This document shows, piece by piece, positions 52,763 through 61,643 of a stretch of 64,000 nt of DNA. Position 1 is the stretch's first letter. Each line of letters starts with the position of its first letter. Source of the stretch: JAGXLC01 sp041686375 (GTDB taxonomy: Bacteria > Bacteroidota > Bacteroidia > Bacteroidales > UBA12077); the NCBI GenBank assembly GCA_041686375.1, contig JAWLEB010000015.1, positions 3,313-67,312 on the forward strand, read 5' to 3'. The notes under the pieces are model-generated. The model saw only the letters and a program-made list of their open reading frames with translations, was not told the origin of the DNA and made no database searches. Both the position numbers and the translations under genes were made by a program.

Positions 52763-54079
52763 TTGGACACGACAGAACCATTTCAACATTTTGGCAGTAT
52801 GATGTCCCGGATTAGTTACGATGCTATTACGGGAGAGTCAATTTCAATGCTTGCAATAGGTTTGTTCGTATTAGGCATCCTGGCTCTGGTTGCTGGAGCC
52901 GAGGATGCTTTTTTTTCGATCATACCAGCAAAATTGAAAGAACTGAAAAAGAATCTTGATTCAAAAAACAACAAAATTGTAACCCTTCTTGAAAGTCCTC
53001 AATATTTTAAGGCTACAGTCATAATTCTTAAAAATCTTCTTTACGCAGGCATTTTTATCATCTGGGGTTTTATCTTTGGTTTTATAGCGGATGTACAAAA
53101 CTACTCAGCTATAATATTTCTTGGTCAAATAGCTTCAATAGCTGTAATGATCGTTTTCTTCAAAGATATTTTACCGCAACTCTTCCTTCCCAAAAACAAA
53201 CTTGACTTTGCCAGGAGAATAGTCAGTATTTTCCTCGCTATTCACAAATTTTTCATGCCTTTGAGCTTATTTCTTGTCAATTCTACTTCAATAGTAACCA
53301 GAAAATTACTTAAAAGAAAAAAAATAACGTTGGATGAATTATCTGAAGCATTAAGCCTTTCTTCCGAAGAAATTAACGAAGATGAAAATATTTTACGTGG
53401 CATCATTAAATTTGGAAACATTGATGCTAAGGAAATCATGAAATCAAGAATTGATGTAATAGCCGTTGACATCAATACAGAGTTTGATAAATTAATAAAT
53501 ATCATTATAGATTCCGGGCACTCAAGAATTCCTGTGTATGAAGAAAGTTTTGATAATGTTAAAGGAATTCTTTATATCAAGGATTTATTGCCATACATGC
53601 AGAAAAAGGAAGATTTCAGTTGGCAATCATTACTACGCCCTCCTTATTTTGTGCCTGAAACAAAAAAAATTAATGGACTCCTCAAAGAATTTCAGGACAA
53701 TAAAATACATCTTGCCATAGTTATTGACGAATACGGAGGAACTTATGGTATAGTAACCCTGGAAGACATTCTTGAAGAAATTGTTGGAGAAATAACCGAC
53801 GAATCAGATACAGACGAAGTTTATTATTCCAAAATTGATAATCAAACTTACATTTTTGAAGGAAAAATCCTTCTTAATGATTTTTATAAAATACTGAATA
53901 TCAACGACGATTTTTTCAAAGATATTAAAGGGGATGCCGATACGATAGCTGGAGTAATCCTGGAACTTAAAGGGGAGATCCCCAGGAAAAATGAAGTCAT
54001 ACAATATAAAAACCTTACCTTTGAAATTGAATCTTCTGATAAAAGGAGAATCAAAAAAGTCAAGGTATCCATAAACTAA
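52763..54079 (+). CDS. gldE: Gliding motility-associated protein GldE (CNNM/CBS-domain membrane protein)
   Basis: 438 residues from TTG 52763; ATG 52799 is an alternative. An N-terminal CNNM/DUF21 membrane domain (about 15-190) with GLFVLGILALVAGAEDAFFS is followed by a CBS pair (about 210-335, KEIMKSRIDVIAVD and VIDEYGGTYGIVTLEDILEE) and a CorC/HlyC C-terminal domain (about 350-435). GldE is linked to gliding and T9SS through genetic interaction with GldD. The gene lies directly before gldD, its usual neighbour, with a 12-bp gap. Ordinary CorC-like magnesium handling is the alternative role. Confidence 0.88.
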   Translation: MDTTEPFQHFGSMMSRISYDAITGESISMLAIGLFVLGILALVAGAEDAFFSIIPAKLKELKKNLDSKNNKIVTLLESPQYFKATVIILKNLLYAGIFIIWGFIFGFIADVQNYSAIIFLGQIASIAVMIVFFKDILPQLFLPKNKLDFARRIVSIFLAIHKFFMPLSLFLVNSTSIVTRKLLKRKKITLDELSEALSLSSEEINEDENILRGIIKFGNIDAKEIMKSRIDVIAVDINTEFDKLINIIIDSGHSRIPVYEESFDNVKGILYIKDLLPYMQKKEDFSWQSLLRPPYFVPETKKINGLLKEFQDNKIHLAIVIDEYGGTYGIVTLEDILEEIVGEITDESDTDEVYYSKIDNQTYIFEGKILLNDFYKILNINDDFFKDIKGDADTIAGVILELKGEIPRKNEVIQYKNLTFEIESSDKRRIKKVKVSIN

Positions 54080-54091
54080 AACATTCCTGTC

Positions 54092-54694
54092 ATGCTGAAG
54101 ATTGATCATCAAACTACCGCTTTCTTAATATCTGCACTGATCGGGATACTATTGATCGCATCCTGTAAAACCAGAAGTAGTCAAACCCCTAAACCCAAAG
54201 GATATCACAGAATAGATTTCCCCAAAAAAACATACACTCAGTTTGAAAGTGGATGTTCATATACATTTGAATATCCGGAATATTCAGAAATTATTTCAGA
54301 TCCAGAAAATACAGGGAATGATTGCTGGCTCAATGTATACTACCCTGATTTCGAAGGAAATATTCACATCAGTTATAAAGAAATTAACGGCAATTTGGAT
54401 ACCTTTACGGAAGATTCCCGTACGCTTGTATATAAACATACAGTAAAAGCAGAATCAATTCAAGAACAATCCTATGAATCTTCTGAACGGAAAGTTTACG
54501 GCATTTTATACAAGCTCGAAGGGAATGTAGCATCACCCATGCAATTTTTCGTGACAGACAGTACAGAACATTTTATAAGAGGTTCATTATACTTTAACAC
54601 AGAACCCAATAAAGACTCATTAGCTCCAGTCATTGAATTTGTTCAGAAAGACATCAGACATTTAATAGAAACGCTTGAATGGAAAAATAAATAA
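54092..54694 (+). CDS. gldD: Gliding motility lipoprotein GldD
   Basis: 200 residues. Lipobox LLIASC (about Cys25). The mature region shows KPKGYHRIDFPKKTYTQFES, the family start, and CWLNVYYPDFEGNIHISYK. GldD is needed for gliding in Flavobacterium. Whether this organism glides cannot be told, since gldD also occurs in non-gliding T9SS species. It overlaps nothing and is followed by the PPTase start seven bases later. Confidence 0.92.
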   Translation: MLKIDHQTTAFLISALIGILLIASCKTRSSQTPKPKGYHRIDFPKKTYTQFESGCSYTFEYPEYSEIISDPENTGNDCWLNVYYPDFEGNIHISYKEINGNLDTFTEDSRTLVYKHTVKAESIQEQSYESSERKVYGILYKLEGNVASPMQFFVTDSTEHFIRGSLYFNTEPNKDSLAPVIEFVQKDIRHLIETLEWKNK

Positions 54695-54701
54695 AAGGCA
54701 T

Positions 54702-55337
54702 ATGGGGATTATAATTGACAAAAAAGTCAATGCTGAATGTCGGCTGGGAGTTTGGCAAATAGAAGAAGACTATAACTATCTGTTTTCACAGTTAAATTTA
54801 AACCCAAATGACATAAAAACTGTTGAAAACTTTAAAAGCCATACACGTAAGCTTGAATGGTTAAGTGTCAGACTCCTCCTGAAAAAACTTACCAAGCGTA
54901 ACATTCATATTATATACAATGGAAACAGAAAACCATTTCTCTCTGACAAATCACAAAATATAAGCATTTCACATTCTGAAAATTATACAGCCGTATTGTT
55001 ATGTGACCAGAATCATAGCGCAGGGATTGATGTAGAAAAAATGAAATCAAAAATCGAATACATTGCGCATAAATTTCTATCAGATAAAGAAATATTAAAT
55101 ATCAATGATAAGAAAAAAATATATCACATGTATCTCCATTGGTGCGCAAAAGAAGCATTATACAAGTTATGTGATAAAAAAGAACTTAGTTTTAAAAATA
55201 ATATAACAATAGAACCATTTATTCCCGAATCAAAAGGAAAAATTTATGGCAAGGTAATTAGTAAAAAAATTAATATTCGCGTAAAATTACATTATTTTTG
55301 TCTGGATAATTTTTCTTTCGTATGGTGCTGTAAATAA
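54702..55337 (+). CDS. 4'-phosphopantetheinyl transferase superfamily protein
   Basis: 211 residues from ATG 54702; an upstream TTG at 54675 inside gldD would add nine residues. Active-site motifs are GIDVEKM (metal-binding Asp and Glu) and WCAKEALYKL, as in Sfp/AcpT-type enzymes, with ISISHSENYTAVLL in between. It transfers phosphopantetheine from CoA to a carrier protein. Located right after gldD and nine bases before the GGGP synthase gene, it is probably co-transcribed with them. Confidence 0.9.
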   Translation: MGIIIDKKVNAECRLGVWQIEEDYNYLFSQLNLNPNDIKTVENFKSHTRKLEWLSVRLLLKKLTKRNIHIIYNGNRKPFLSDKSQNISISHSENYTAVLLCDQNHSAGIDVEKMKSKIEYIAHKFLSDKEILNINDKKKIYHMYLHWCAKEALYKLCDKKELSFKNNITIEPFIPESKGKIYGKVISKKINIRVKLHYFCLDNFSFVWCCK

Positions 55338-55346
55338 TAATTGTCA

Positions 55347-56069
55347 ATGATCTATTCAAAAATCAATTCTGAAGAAAAAAAAATTGCTGTTCTTATCGAT
55401 CCTGAAAATTACAGTAGCAGATCATTAAAAGACATTATTGATGCAGCTAACAACAATCCGGTTGACTTTATTATGGTTGGTGGTAGTATATTAAGCCATT
55501 CTATTGATGCAACAGTAAAATCCATTAAAGAGCAGACGAAAATCCCCGTAGTTTTATTCCCGGGAAATATGATACAAATCAGCACCCATGCTGATGGGAT
55601 ACTTCTGCTTTCATTAATTTCAGGAAGGAATCCCGACTTATTAATAGGAAACCATGTGTTGGTATCTAAAATGCTAAAAAATAGTAACATGGAAATTATT
55701 CCAACAGGTTACATTCTGGTAAACAGTGGAAATGTGAGTTCAGTAGAATATATAAGCAATACAAAGCCCATTCCTGCAGATAAAACAGAAATAATAGTTT
55801 CGACAGCTATAGCTGGCCAGTTGCTGGGTCATAAAGCCATTTACCTTGAGGCGGGTAGTGGAGCAAAAAATGCAATAAGTGCAAATGCTATAAAAAATGT
55901 TAAAGAAAATATTGACATTCCGCTCATTGTAGGAGGTGGCTTAAAAACCTCAAAAGATATAGAACATATACTCAGGGCAGGAGCAGATTTGATTGTCATT
56001 GGCAATATCCTTGAAGAAGATCCAGGTAGGCTGCGCAGTTTAACCCATATTGCCAAAAACAACAAATAA
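55347..56069 (+). CDS. Geranylgeranylglyceryl/heptaprenylglyceryl phosphate synthase family (PcrB-like)
   Basis: 240 residues from ATG 55347. A TIM-barrel prenyltransferase that would join a polyprenyl chain to glycerol-1-phosphate. Visible segments are KIAVLIDPENY near the start, FIMVGGSILS, the YLEAGSGAKN and phosphate-binding VGGGLKTSKDIEHILRAGAD, and VIGNILEED at the end. Bacteroidota enzymes of this clade exist and accept geranylgeranyl diphosphate in some species; the product here is not known. Confidence 0.9.
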   Translation: MIYSKINSEEKKIAVLIDPENYSSRSLKDIIDAANNNPVDFIMVGGSILSHSIDATVKSIKEQTKIPVVLFPGNMIQISTHADGILLLSLISGRNPDLLIGNHVLVSKMLKNSNMEIIPTGYILVNSGNVSSVEYISNTKPIPADKTEIIVSTAIAGQLLGHKAIYLEAGSGAKNAISANAIKNVKENIDIPLIVGGGLKTSKDIEHILRAGADLIVIGNILEEDPGRLRSLTHIAKNNK

Positions 56070-56191
56070 AAAAATAAAAGAAAGCCTTCAAAAAAAAACA
56101 ATAATCAATTAAACTTTTCCGTTAGGAAACTATCTTATACTTATAATATCATTTGTAACTATAAGGTTAAATTATAAAAAGTGTTAGTAAC

Positions 56192-56734
56192 ATGAGTAAC
56201 TCATATTGGGATGAAAAATGGGCGCCGCTCCAATTCGAAGGCCTTGCAAAAGACGAGAAATATGAAATCTCGAATTACGGGCGTATTAAAAGCTATAAGG
56301 TAAACAAAAAGGAAGGCAACATTATCAATGGTGCTCTTCTTAAAGGTTATAAGGTATTAAACGTTAAACTGGATAGTGGGAAAAGGACAACAAAATACGT
56401 CCATAAACTGGTTGCAGAGTACTTTCTGGAAAAAGACAGCGAATTACAGGAACATGTAATACATTTAGACTTTGATAAGTCTAACAATTATTACAAAAAC
56501 CTCAAATGGGTGACAAAAGAAACAATGTTTGAGCATCAGAAGATTAATCCGAACTATAAGAGAGGTACAATAAATTACTCTAAACTTACAGAAACCGATG
56601 TTATCCGGTTAAAGAAAAAATTAAAAAGAGGCAAAAATAAATTGTACAAACTCGCCAAAGAATTTGGCATTACTCACACACAACTCAATCGTATTCGCTC
56701 CGGTGAAAACTGGGGACATGTGAAAATAGATTAA
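56192..56734 (+). CDS. NUMOD4/HNH-like DNA-binding protein
   Basis: 180 residues. NUMOD4 motif near the start (YEISNYGRIKSYK), a degenerate HNH-like core (HKLVAEYFL, then HLDFDKSNNYYKNLKWVT), and a C-terminal helix-turn-helix (LYKLAKEFGITHTQLNRI). Such motifs come from homing endonucleases, but this stand-alone form with a conserved HTH recurs in Bacteroidota chromosomes and may be a regulator. The HNH core has only one His-Asx pair, so cleavage is doubtful. It has a strong A/T-rich leader. Confidence 0.72.
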   Translation: MSNSYWDEKWAPLQFEGLAKDEKYEISNYGRIKSYKVNKKEGNIINGALLKGYKVLNVKLDSGKRTTKYVHKLVAEYFLEKDSELQEHVIHLDFDKSNNYYKNLKWVTKETMFEHQKINPNYKRGTINYSKLTETDVIRLKKKLKRGKNKLYKLAKEFGITHTQLNRIRSGENWGHVKID

Positions 56735-56818
56735 TTAATAGTATTGTTCCAAAGAGCTCCATTTTTCATGTGTTAATACATTGGATTTAGTATAATAAAT
56801 TTAATACACCAGGAATAT

Positions 56819-56859
56819 TAATCAAAAAGAGGTTGCAGTACTGCAGCCTCTTTTTGATT
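56819..56859. terminator. Bidirectional terminator between NUMOD4 and LytTR genes
   Basis: ATCAAAAAGAGGTTGCAG pairs with CTGCAGCCTCTTTTTGAT across 56821-56858, nearly perfect, with poly-A and poly-T arms suiting both convergent genes. Confidence 0.85.
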
Positions 56860-56888
56860 AATAGTAAACAAAGTTGTCGGAATGCAAA

Positions 56889-57623
56889 CTAATACAAAAG
56901 ATTTAGCCTTTTTAAATGCTCATAAAAAATTTGCTTATAACTTTCACCAATAGGTACCTGATCACCGGAAATTTCAACTATACGTCCGTGAAATGCATCA
57001 ATTTTATCAATGGGAATGGCATATGACCTATGTATCCTTATAAAATTTTCCGGGGGCAGTTGTTTTAGTAACTCATCAAAACTTTGCAAGGTGAATATAG
57101 AATCATCTTTTGTCTTTATTATCAGGTAATTACTCAATCCCTGAATATAAAGTATATCATCAAATTTTACTTTCTGCATACGGTATTTAGTACGAATGAA
57201 AAAATAATTTTTCGGATTTTGTAATGGAGCTTGCAAATATTTGATATCCCGGGTATTTTTTTCATACATTTTGTCATACACCCCATTAACAGCCTGCAGA
57301 AATCTTTTATAAGATAGTGGTTTTATTAAATAATCTCCTACCTGAAACTCATAACCTTTCAACGCATAATCGGCTGTTGCTGACAAAATAATTACGTATG
57401 GTTTTTCTTTAATGGTTTCTAAAAGTTCAATGCCATCCATGTCTTCAAGCGCTACATCAATAAACAGCAAATCCGAAGGTTGGGTTTTTATAGCTGAATA
57501 TGCATTATAGGCATTAGTATATGTTCCTACAATATTCAGAAAGTCAATTTTTTTTATAAGGCTTTCTAAATATTCTATACTTTTAGTATCAGCGTCAATA
57601 ATTATGCAATCAATAGTTTGCAT
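56889..57623 (-). CDS. LytTR-family response regulator (orphan)
   Basis: 244 residues. A receiver domain (about 1-120) with the acceptor Asp in LLFIDVALEDMDGIEL and the conserved Lys in YLIKPLSYKRFL, then a LytTR DNA-binding domain (about 140-240, FIRTKYRMQKVKFDDILYI and FIRIHRSYAIPIDKIDAF). It would control transcription in response to a histidine kinase. No kinase gene is adjacent; LytS/YehU-type kinases are normally next door. Confidence 0.92.
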   Translation of the reverse strand: MQTIDCIIIDADTKSIEYLESLIKKIDFLNIVGTYTNAYNAYSAIKTQPSDLLFIDVALEDMDGIELLETIKEKPYVIILSATADYALKGYEFQVGDYLIKPLSYKRFLQAVNGVYDKMYEKNTRDIKYLQAPLQNPKNYFFIRTKYRMQKVKFDDILYIQGLSNYLIIKTKDDSIFTLQSFDELLKQLPPENFIRIHRSYAIPIDKIDAFHGRIVEISGDQVPIGESYKQIFYEHLKRLNLLY

Positions 57624-57901
57624 AATTTTATAATTTATTATTTAGTAGAAAATATATTATTACAATGTGCATAATAAGAATAAAACAGTTTATCTCAACC
57701 GATTATAAAATGGTACCAAATCCCTTATAATTGATGTCAAGCTGTTAAATCTAAATTTAATGGGAATAAGCATAAAGCTTTAACTATTTTTAATGATTTT
57801 TAACTTTTACAATATAAATAATATATAATTTGCACGCAAAAATTTCAATAAAAAAATAAACACATAAAACCCCAATGACTAACGCAGACAAAACCCAAAG
57901 C
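57624..57901. other. 278-bp AT-rich divergent region before leader copy 3
   Basis: No gene is supported. It should carry the promoters of the LytTR gene (-) and fdhD (+). It lacks the 73-nt upstream part seen in leader copies 1 and 2. Confidence 0.45.
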
Positions 57902-57982
57902 CATGGGATATAGAATCAAAAAACAATGACTATTGCAGCAATAAGTTTCAGATTATGAAACTAATAATCTAACTTTATCCAA
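57902..57982 (+). repeat. Dispersed leader element, copy 3 (81 nt)
   Basis: It begins CATGGGATAT and ends at the base before the fdhD ATG (57983). By hand it matches copy 2 (before dsbD) at about 65 of 81 and copy 1 (before the LRR gene) at about 61 of 81 positions, all without gaps. The block AACTTTATCCAA abutting the ATG is identical to copy 2. The 5' 73 nt of the other copies is absent here. Confidence 0.85.
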
Positions 57983-58687
57983 ATGAAAAACATTCAAATT
58001 GTCAGATTAGAACGGGAAAAACGTAAAACAGATGAGGACACAGTAGCCGAGGAAGTTTTACTGAAGCTTATACTTAACAATCGGTTCATAACAAAATTCT
58101 CATGTTCGGGAAACGACATTAATGAGCTAATAGTGGGATTTCTTTTCTACCATCAATATATTAATGACTTAAGTGATATTGTAACGCTGAATTATAACAT
58201 TGAATCCGCGGAAGTTCATGCAAAAACAGAACCACAGAAACCAGTCTTTTCGGAAGAAGCTGAATTCGCAAAACTTACGTATAATGTTAAAGACATATAT
58301 CAGTTAATGGATAAATTTTTGGGCATGTCAGAGCAGTTTAAAAAAACCGGTGCTGTCCACAGCGCTGCAATTGCCGATAATGAAGGAATAAAATTTTCTT
58401 TCGAAGATTTAAGCCGTCACAATGCCTTATTCAAGATTTTAGGATATAGTATAACACAAAACATTATGCTTCAAAATAAAATGCTTCTTCTGACCTGCAG
58501 GATTACGAAAAGTATTCTGGATATTATCCGGAAATCAAACGTTACAACAATAATTTCCAAAGCCGCACCTACTGATTTATCTGTTGAAATATGCCGGACG
58601 AAAGACATTTCACTTGCCGGATTTGTGCGGGGAGAACGCATGAACATCTATCATGGCGAAAATTATTTTTTAAGCCACAGGGTCTGA
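57983..58687 (+). CDS. fdhD: FdhD family formate dehydrogenase accessory protein, lacking the CxxC pair
   Basis: 234 residues, shorter than E. coli FdhD (277). Family marks are KTGAVHSAAIADNEG (about 121-135), FEDLSRHNALFKILG (about 140-154), ISKAAPTDLSVEI and GFVRGERMNIY. FdhD passes sulfur from IscS to the Mo/W-bis-MGD cofactor of formate dehydrogenase. The flexible loop that normally carries a CxxC is present in place but has no cysteine: none occurs between Cys41 and Cys172. It may work differently or have another role. It overlaps the convergent GH13 gene by 25 bp at the 3' end. Confidence 0.8.
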   Translation: MKNIQIVRLEREKRKTDEDTVAEEVLLKLILNNRFITKFSCSGNDINELIVGFLFYHQYINDLSDIVTLNYNIESAEVHAKTEPQKPVFSEEAEFAKLTYNVKDIYQLMDKFLGMSEQFKKTGAVHSAAIADNEGIKFSFEDLSRHNALFKILGYSITQNIMLQNKMLLLTCRITKSILDIIRKSNVTTIISKAAPTDLSVEICRTKDISLAGFVRGERMNIYHGENYFLSHRV

Positions 58688-60378
58688 TAGGGCTTAAGCA
58701 TTATGACCGAACCGGACTGGTATGATCTATTCTCTATCAAATCAATTATGTCCCCTTTTTTTATGACAGTATCCAGGGAAAACCTTTGTTTCTCATCTGT
58801 TATGTTGGATATGCTCCATATAATATTCTCTTCTGAAGCTATTCGCTTTATTCCCAAAAAAACATCCCCGCAGTGTATAACATATTGCTCGCTATCAGGG
58901 TGAAATGCGGGTTGTTTCTTACGAATTCTAATCAATCTTTTAAGTTCATAAAAAATCCTGCTTTTGCTATTTTTCTTAGCAGTTAATGAAAAAATTAGTT
59001 CTTCGTAATCCAGTTTTCCCCTGTTAATGCTTCTGTAACGACCTGTACGTTCAACACCTTCAATGTCATTTCTTGTAGCAGTTAGTGAATGAATATAAAA
59101 AGCAGGAATCCCTTTCAGCGTCATCATAATTGTTTGTGAACAAATAAATCGCTGCTCCTGCAGACTATCCAGCCCTTTCTTTGTTCCTTTTAATGCATCA
59201 AAATAAGCAATATTAAGCTCATAGGGACTTTCAGAGCCATCGGGATTCATCTTTGTACTGATATAACCTCCAAACTCCACCATCTTCTGCAATAAATCCT
59301 TTTTCTCCTTCTCTGGCAATATGCCTTCGAGTGCCCTCACGCCTATCCCATCGTGCGAGGCAGTAAAATTTACATATGTTCCTTTGCCGTTTGTTTCCGG
59401 AACAGTATCAATCCACCGGCTTAAATATTTCGAGCATCCAGCATGTAAAGTATACAACAAAAGAGATGGAAGCGAGAATTGATAAATCATATGTGCTTCA
59501 TCATAGTTCTCCCCGAAATAAGACAAATTTTCTTTATGCGGCACATTGGTTTCAGTTAATATTATCACCTCTGGATTAATCAGTTCGGCGAGTTCTCTAA
59601 TCAAATTAACGATTCGGTGCGTTTCAGGTAAATGAATACAACTGGTACCAGGTTTTTTCCAGAGGTAAGCTATTGCGTCAAGACGAATAATCCGGACACC
59701 TTTCTGAAGATAGAAAAACAATACCCGAAGCATTTCATACAATACCCAGGGATTTCGGAAATCAAGGTCTATCTGATCACTGCTAAAAGTTGTCCAAACA
59801 TATTTTTCTCCTTTAGCAGTCTTAAACAATGTAAACAAACTACCACTGCGTGGTCGTGTCACAGATGATATATCTGTCTCAGGATCCATCTTAATAAAAT
59901 AATCTTTTCCGGGATGCTTGTCAACAAGGAAATTCTGGAACCACTCGCTCTTCCGGGATATATGGTTAATTACCAAATCTGTCATAATATCAAATTTCTC
60001 ATTGATCCTTGAAATATCATCCCAACTGCCCAACTCAGAATCAACTTCATAATAATTTATTACTGAAAACCCATCGTCAGAGCTATACGGAAAAAACGGC
60101 AGTATATGAACAATATTAATATCATCCTTTACATATTCTTGCAGAAATCGATGCAGCGTTTGCAGAGGCCTTTCATCTTGTTTCCTTATACTGTTTCCAT
60201 AAGTAATCAGAATTATGTCGCTATTATTCCATTTTTCAAGCTCACACTGAATATTCTTAAGATTGTCTTCTACCAACTGAAAAATGGCATCCAAATAATT
60301 ATCATCCAGTGAATCTCCGTAAATTCGCCTGAGTAGTTTTTCAATCCTAACTTTAGCTCCTTCTGATAATGAGGTCAT
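58663..60378 (-). CDS. GH13 subfamily 18 phosphorylase, probably glucosylglycerate phosphorylase
   Basis: 571 residues of the sucrose-phosphorylase-like branch. VHILPFFPYSSDDGFSVINY is the subfamily start. Catalytic residues are the nucleophile Asp234 (IIRLDAIAYLW), acid/base Glu276 (ILTETNVPH) and transition-state Asp343 (TASHDGIGVRAL). Such enzymes split sucrose, sucrose-6-phosphate or glucosylglycerate with phosphate to give glucose-1-phosphate. The next gene upstream is a GpgS-like GT81, so glucosylglycerate is the most likely substrate; this is inference. It ends inside the fdhD 3' end. Confidence 0.85.
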   Translation of the reverse strand: MTSLSEGAKVRIEKLLRRIYGDSLDDNYLDAIFQLVEDNLKNIQCELEKWNNSDIILITYGNSIRKQDERPLQTLHRFLQEYVKDDINIVHILPFFPYSSDDGFSVINYYEVDSELGSWDDISRINEKFDIMTDLVINHISRKSEWFQNFLVDKHPGKDYFIKMDPETDISSVTRPRSGSLFTLFKTAKGEKYVWTTFSSDQIDLDFRNPWVLYEMLRVLFFYLQKGVRIIRLDAIAYLWKKPGTSCIHLPETHRIVNLIRELAELINPEVIILTETNVPHKENLSYFGENYDEAHMIYQFSLPSLLLYTLHAGCSKYLSRWIDTVPETNGKGTYVNFTASHDGIGVRALEGILPEKEKKDLLQKMVEFGGYISTKMNPDGSESPYELNIAYFDALKGTKKGLDSLQEQRFICSQTIMMTLKGIPAFYIHSLTATRNDIEGVERTGRYRSINRGKLDYEELIFSLTAKKNSKSRIFYELKRLIRIRKKQPAFHPDSEQYVIHCGDVFLGIKRIASEENIIWSISNITDEKQRFSLDTVIKKGDIIDLIENRSYQSGSVIMLKPYQTLWLKK

Positions 60379-60387
60379 AAATATCTC

Positions 60388-61602
60388 TTACACTTTATTA
60401 TCCTCTTCCACAACAGCATAAAATTTATCCATAAAATCAGGTATAGCGCTCATAACTCGCTTCCAGCTCGGTATGAAATCTGACTGCATAGGATTAGAAA
60501 GAAACTCCTCACCCGCTAAGTAAATATTTCTGGCAAAAAGTTCCACAATTTCTTCTTCAACATGGTGGTCCAGTTCAAGCCCGTTCATCACTGCATCATT
60601 ATTATACTGTTCAGCAAAATCAAGCGCTATTTTGTAATAAGTCGCCTTTAAAGAACGGAATGTCTCCTGTGAAAACACATAGCCTTTCTCTGCCAGTTCT
60701 CTGAAGATTGCTTTGGAAATGTCAATGCTCATTTTTGAAAGTCCCCTATTCCTGTCTTCCTCAGATACAGGCTGATGTTTGTGGTCATAACTGTCAGCAA
60801 TATCTGCCTGACAAATTCTGTTAATCGGGTTCAACCTTTGAACTTCGGAGAGCACACCAATTTCCAACCCCCAGTCACTTGGAATACGTATTGTTTTTAC
60901 CACATCAGCCCGCATGGAAAATTCCCCTGCCAATGGATATCTAAATCCATTAAGATACCTTAAATAAGGAACATGCCCGAAGAATTTCTCAAGAGTATGT
61001 ATTAAAGGGGAAACCAACAATCTTGTTACCCTTCCTTTCAACTTGCCCTTCGACTCGCGGAAATAATATCCTTTACAAAATTTATAATTAAACCGTGGAT
61101 CAACCACAGGATAAAAAAGCCTCGCCAGCAAAGAGCGGTCATAGGTAAGGATATCAGCATCGTGCAAAGCAATCGCTTCGGAACGACCGGAAGCAATAAA
61201 ATAGCCATAACAATACCACGCATTTCTTCCCTTGCCCATTTGGCTGGGAGCGATTTTTTTCTTAATCAATAAATCATCCAGTTCCCGCATCCTTGGTCCA
61301 TCATTCCATAAAATCCTGTGATGTTGAGGCAAACGAGAAAAATATTTCTTTGCATGTTCAAATTGTTGCTTATCCGCTCTATCCAATCCTATGATGATTT
61401 CATTTAAGTATTCAACTTTTTTCAATTCATCAAGAATTGAGGGCAATGCATCGCCCTCAAGCTCAGAATACAAGCAAGGTATAACCAATGCCATCGGTCT
61501 GTTTTTTGAAAACTCCAGCAGTCTGTTTTCCATTTCCTGTGTGGTTCTGCTCCTCAAATTATGCAGTGTTGTAACCCACCCGTTTTGAAAAAAATCACTC
61601 AT
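60388..61602 (-). CDS. GT81-like glucosyl-3-phosphoglycerate synthase
   Basis: 404 residues. A GT-A-fold transferase: MALVIPCLYSELEGDALP near the start, GKGRNAWYCYGYFIASG, the metal-binding ALHDADILTYDR (DAD for DxD), and IPSDWGLEIGVLSEV, matching the acceptor region of GpgS/GT81 enzymes. GpgS couples NDP-glucose to 3-phosphoglycerate. The HAD gene follows upstream in the operon and could remove the phosphate. Mannosyl-3-phosphoglycerate synthase is the alternative. Confidence 0.78.
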   Translation of the reverse strand: MSDFFQNGWVTTLHNLRSRTTQEMENRLLEFSKNRPMALVIPCLYSELEGDALPSILDELKKVEYLNEIIIGLDRADKQQFEHAKKYFSRLPQHHRILWNDGPRMRELDDLLIKKKIAPSQMGKGRNAWYCYGYFIASGRSEAIALHDADILTYDRSLLARLFYPVVDPRFNYKFCKGYYFRESKGKLKGRVTRLLVSPLIHTLEKFFGHVPYLRYLNGFRYPLAGEFSMRADVVKTIRIPSDWGLEIGVLSEVQRLNPINRICQADIADSYDHKHQPVSEEDRNRGLSKMSIDISKAIFRELAEKGYVFSQETFRSLKATYYKIALDFAEQYNNDAVMNGLELDHHVEEEIVELFARNIYLAGEEFLSNPMQSDFIPSWKRVMSAIPDFMDKFYAVVEEDNKV

Positions 61603-61643
61603 TGTTTTCTTTTTAATGATTTAACTTCAAAAATTACAAATCA

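Noticed and set aside
57909..57935. Short leader peptide in copy 3 (ATG GGA TAT ... TGA) and its equivalent in copy 2
   Set aside because: Copies 2 and 3 could read eight-residue peptides from the ATGGGAT block, but copy 1 has a stop as third codon, so a conserved peptide is not supported.
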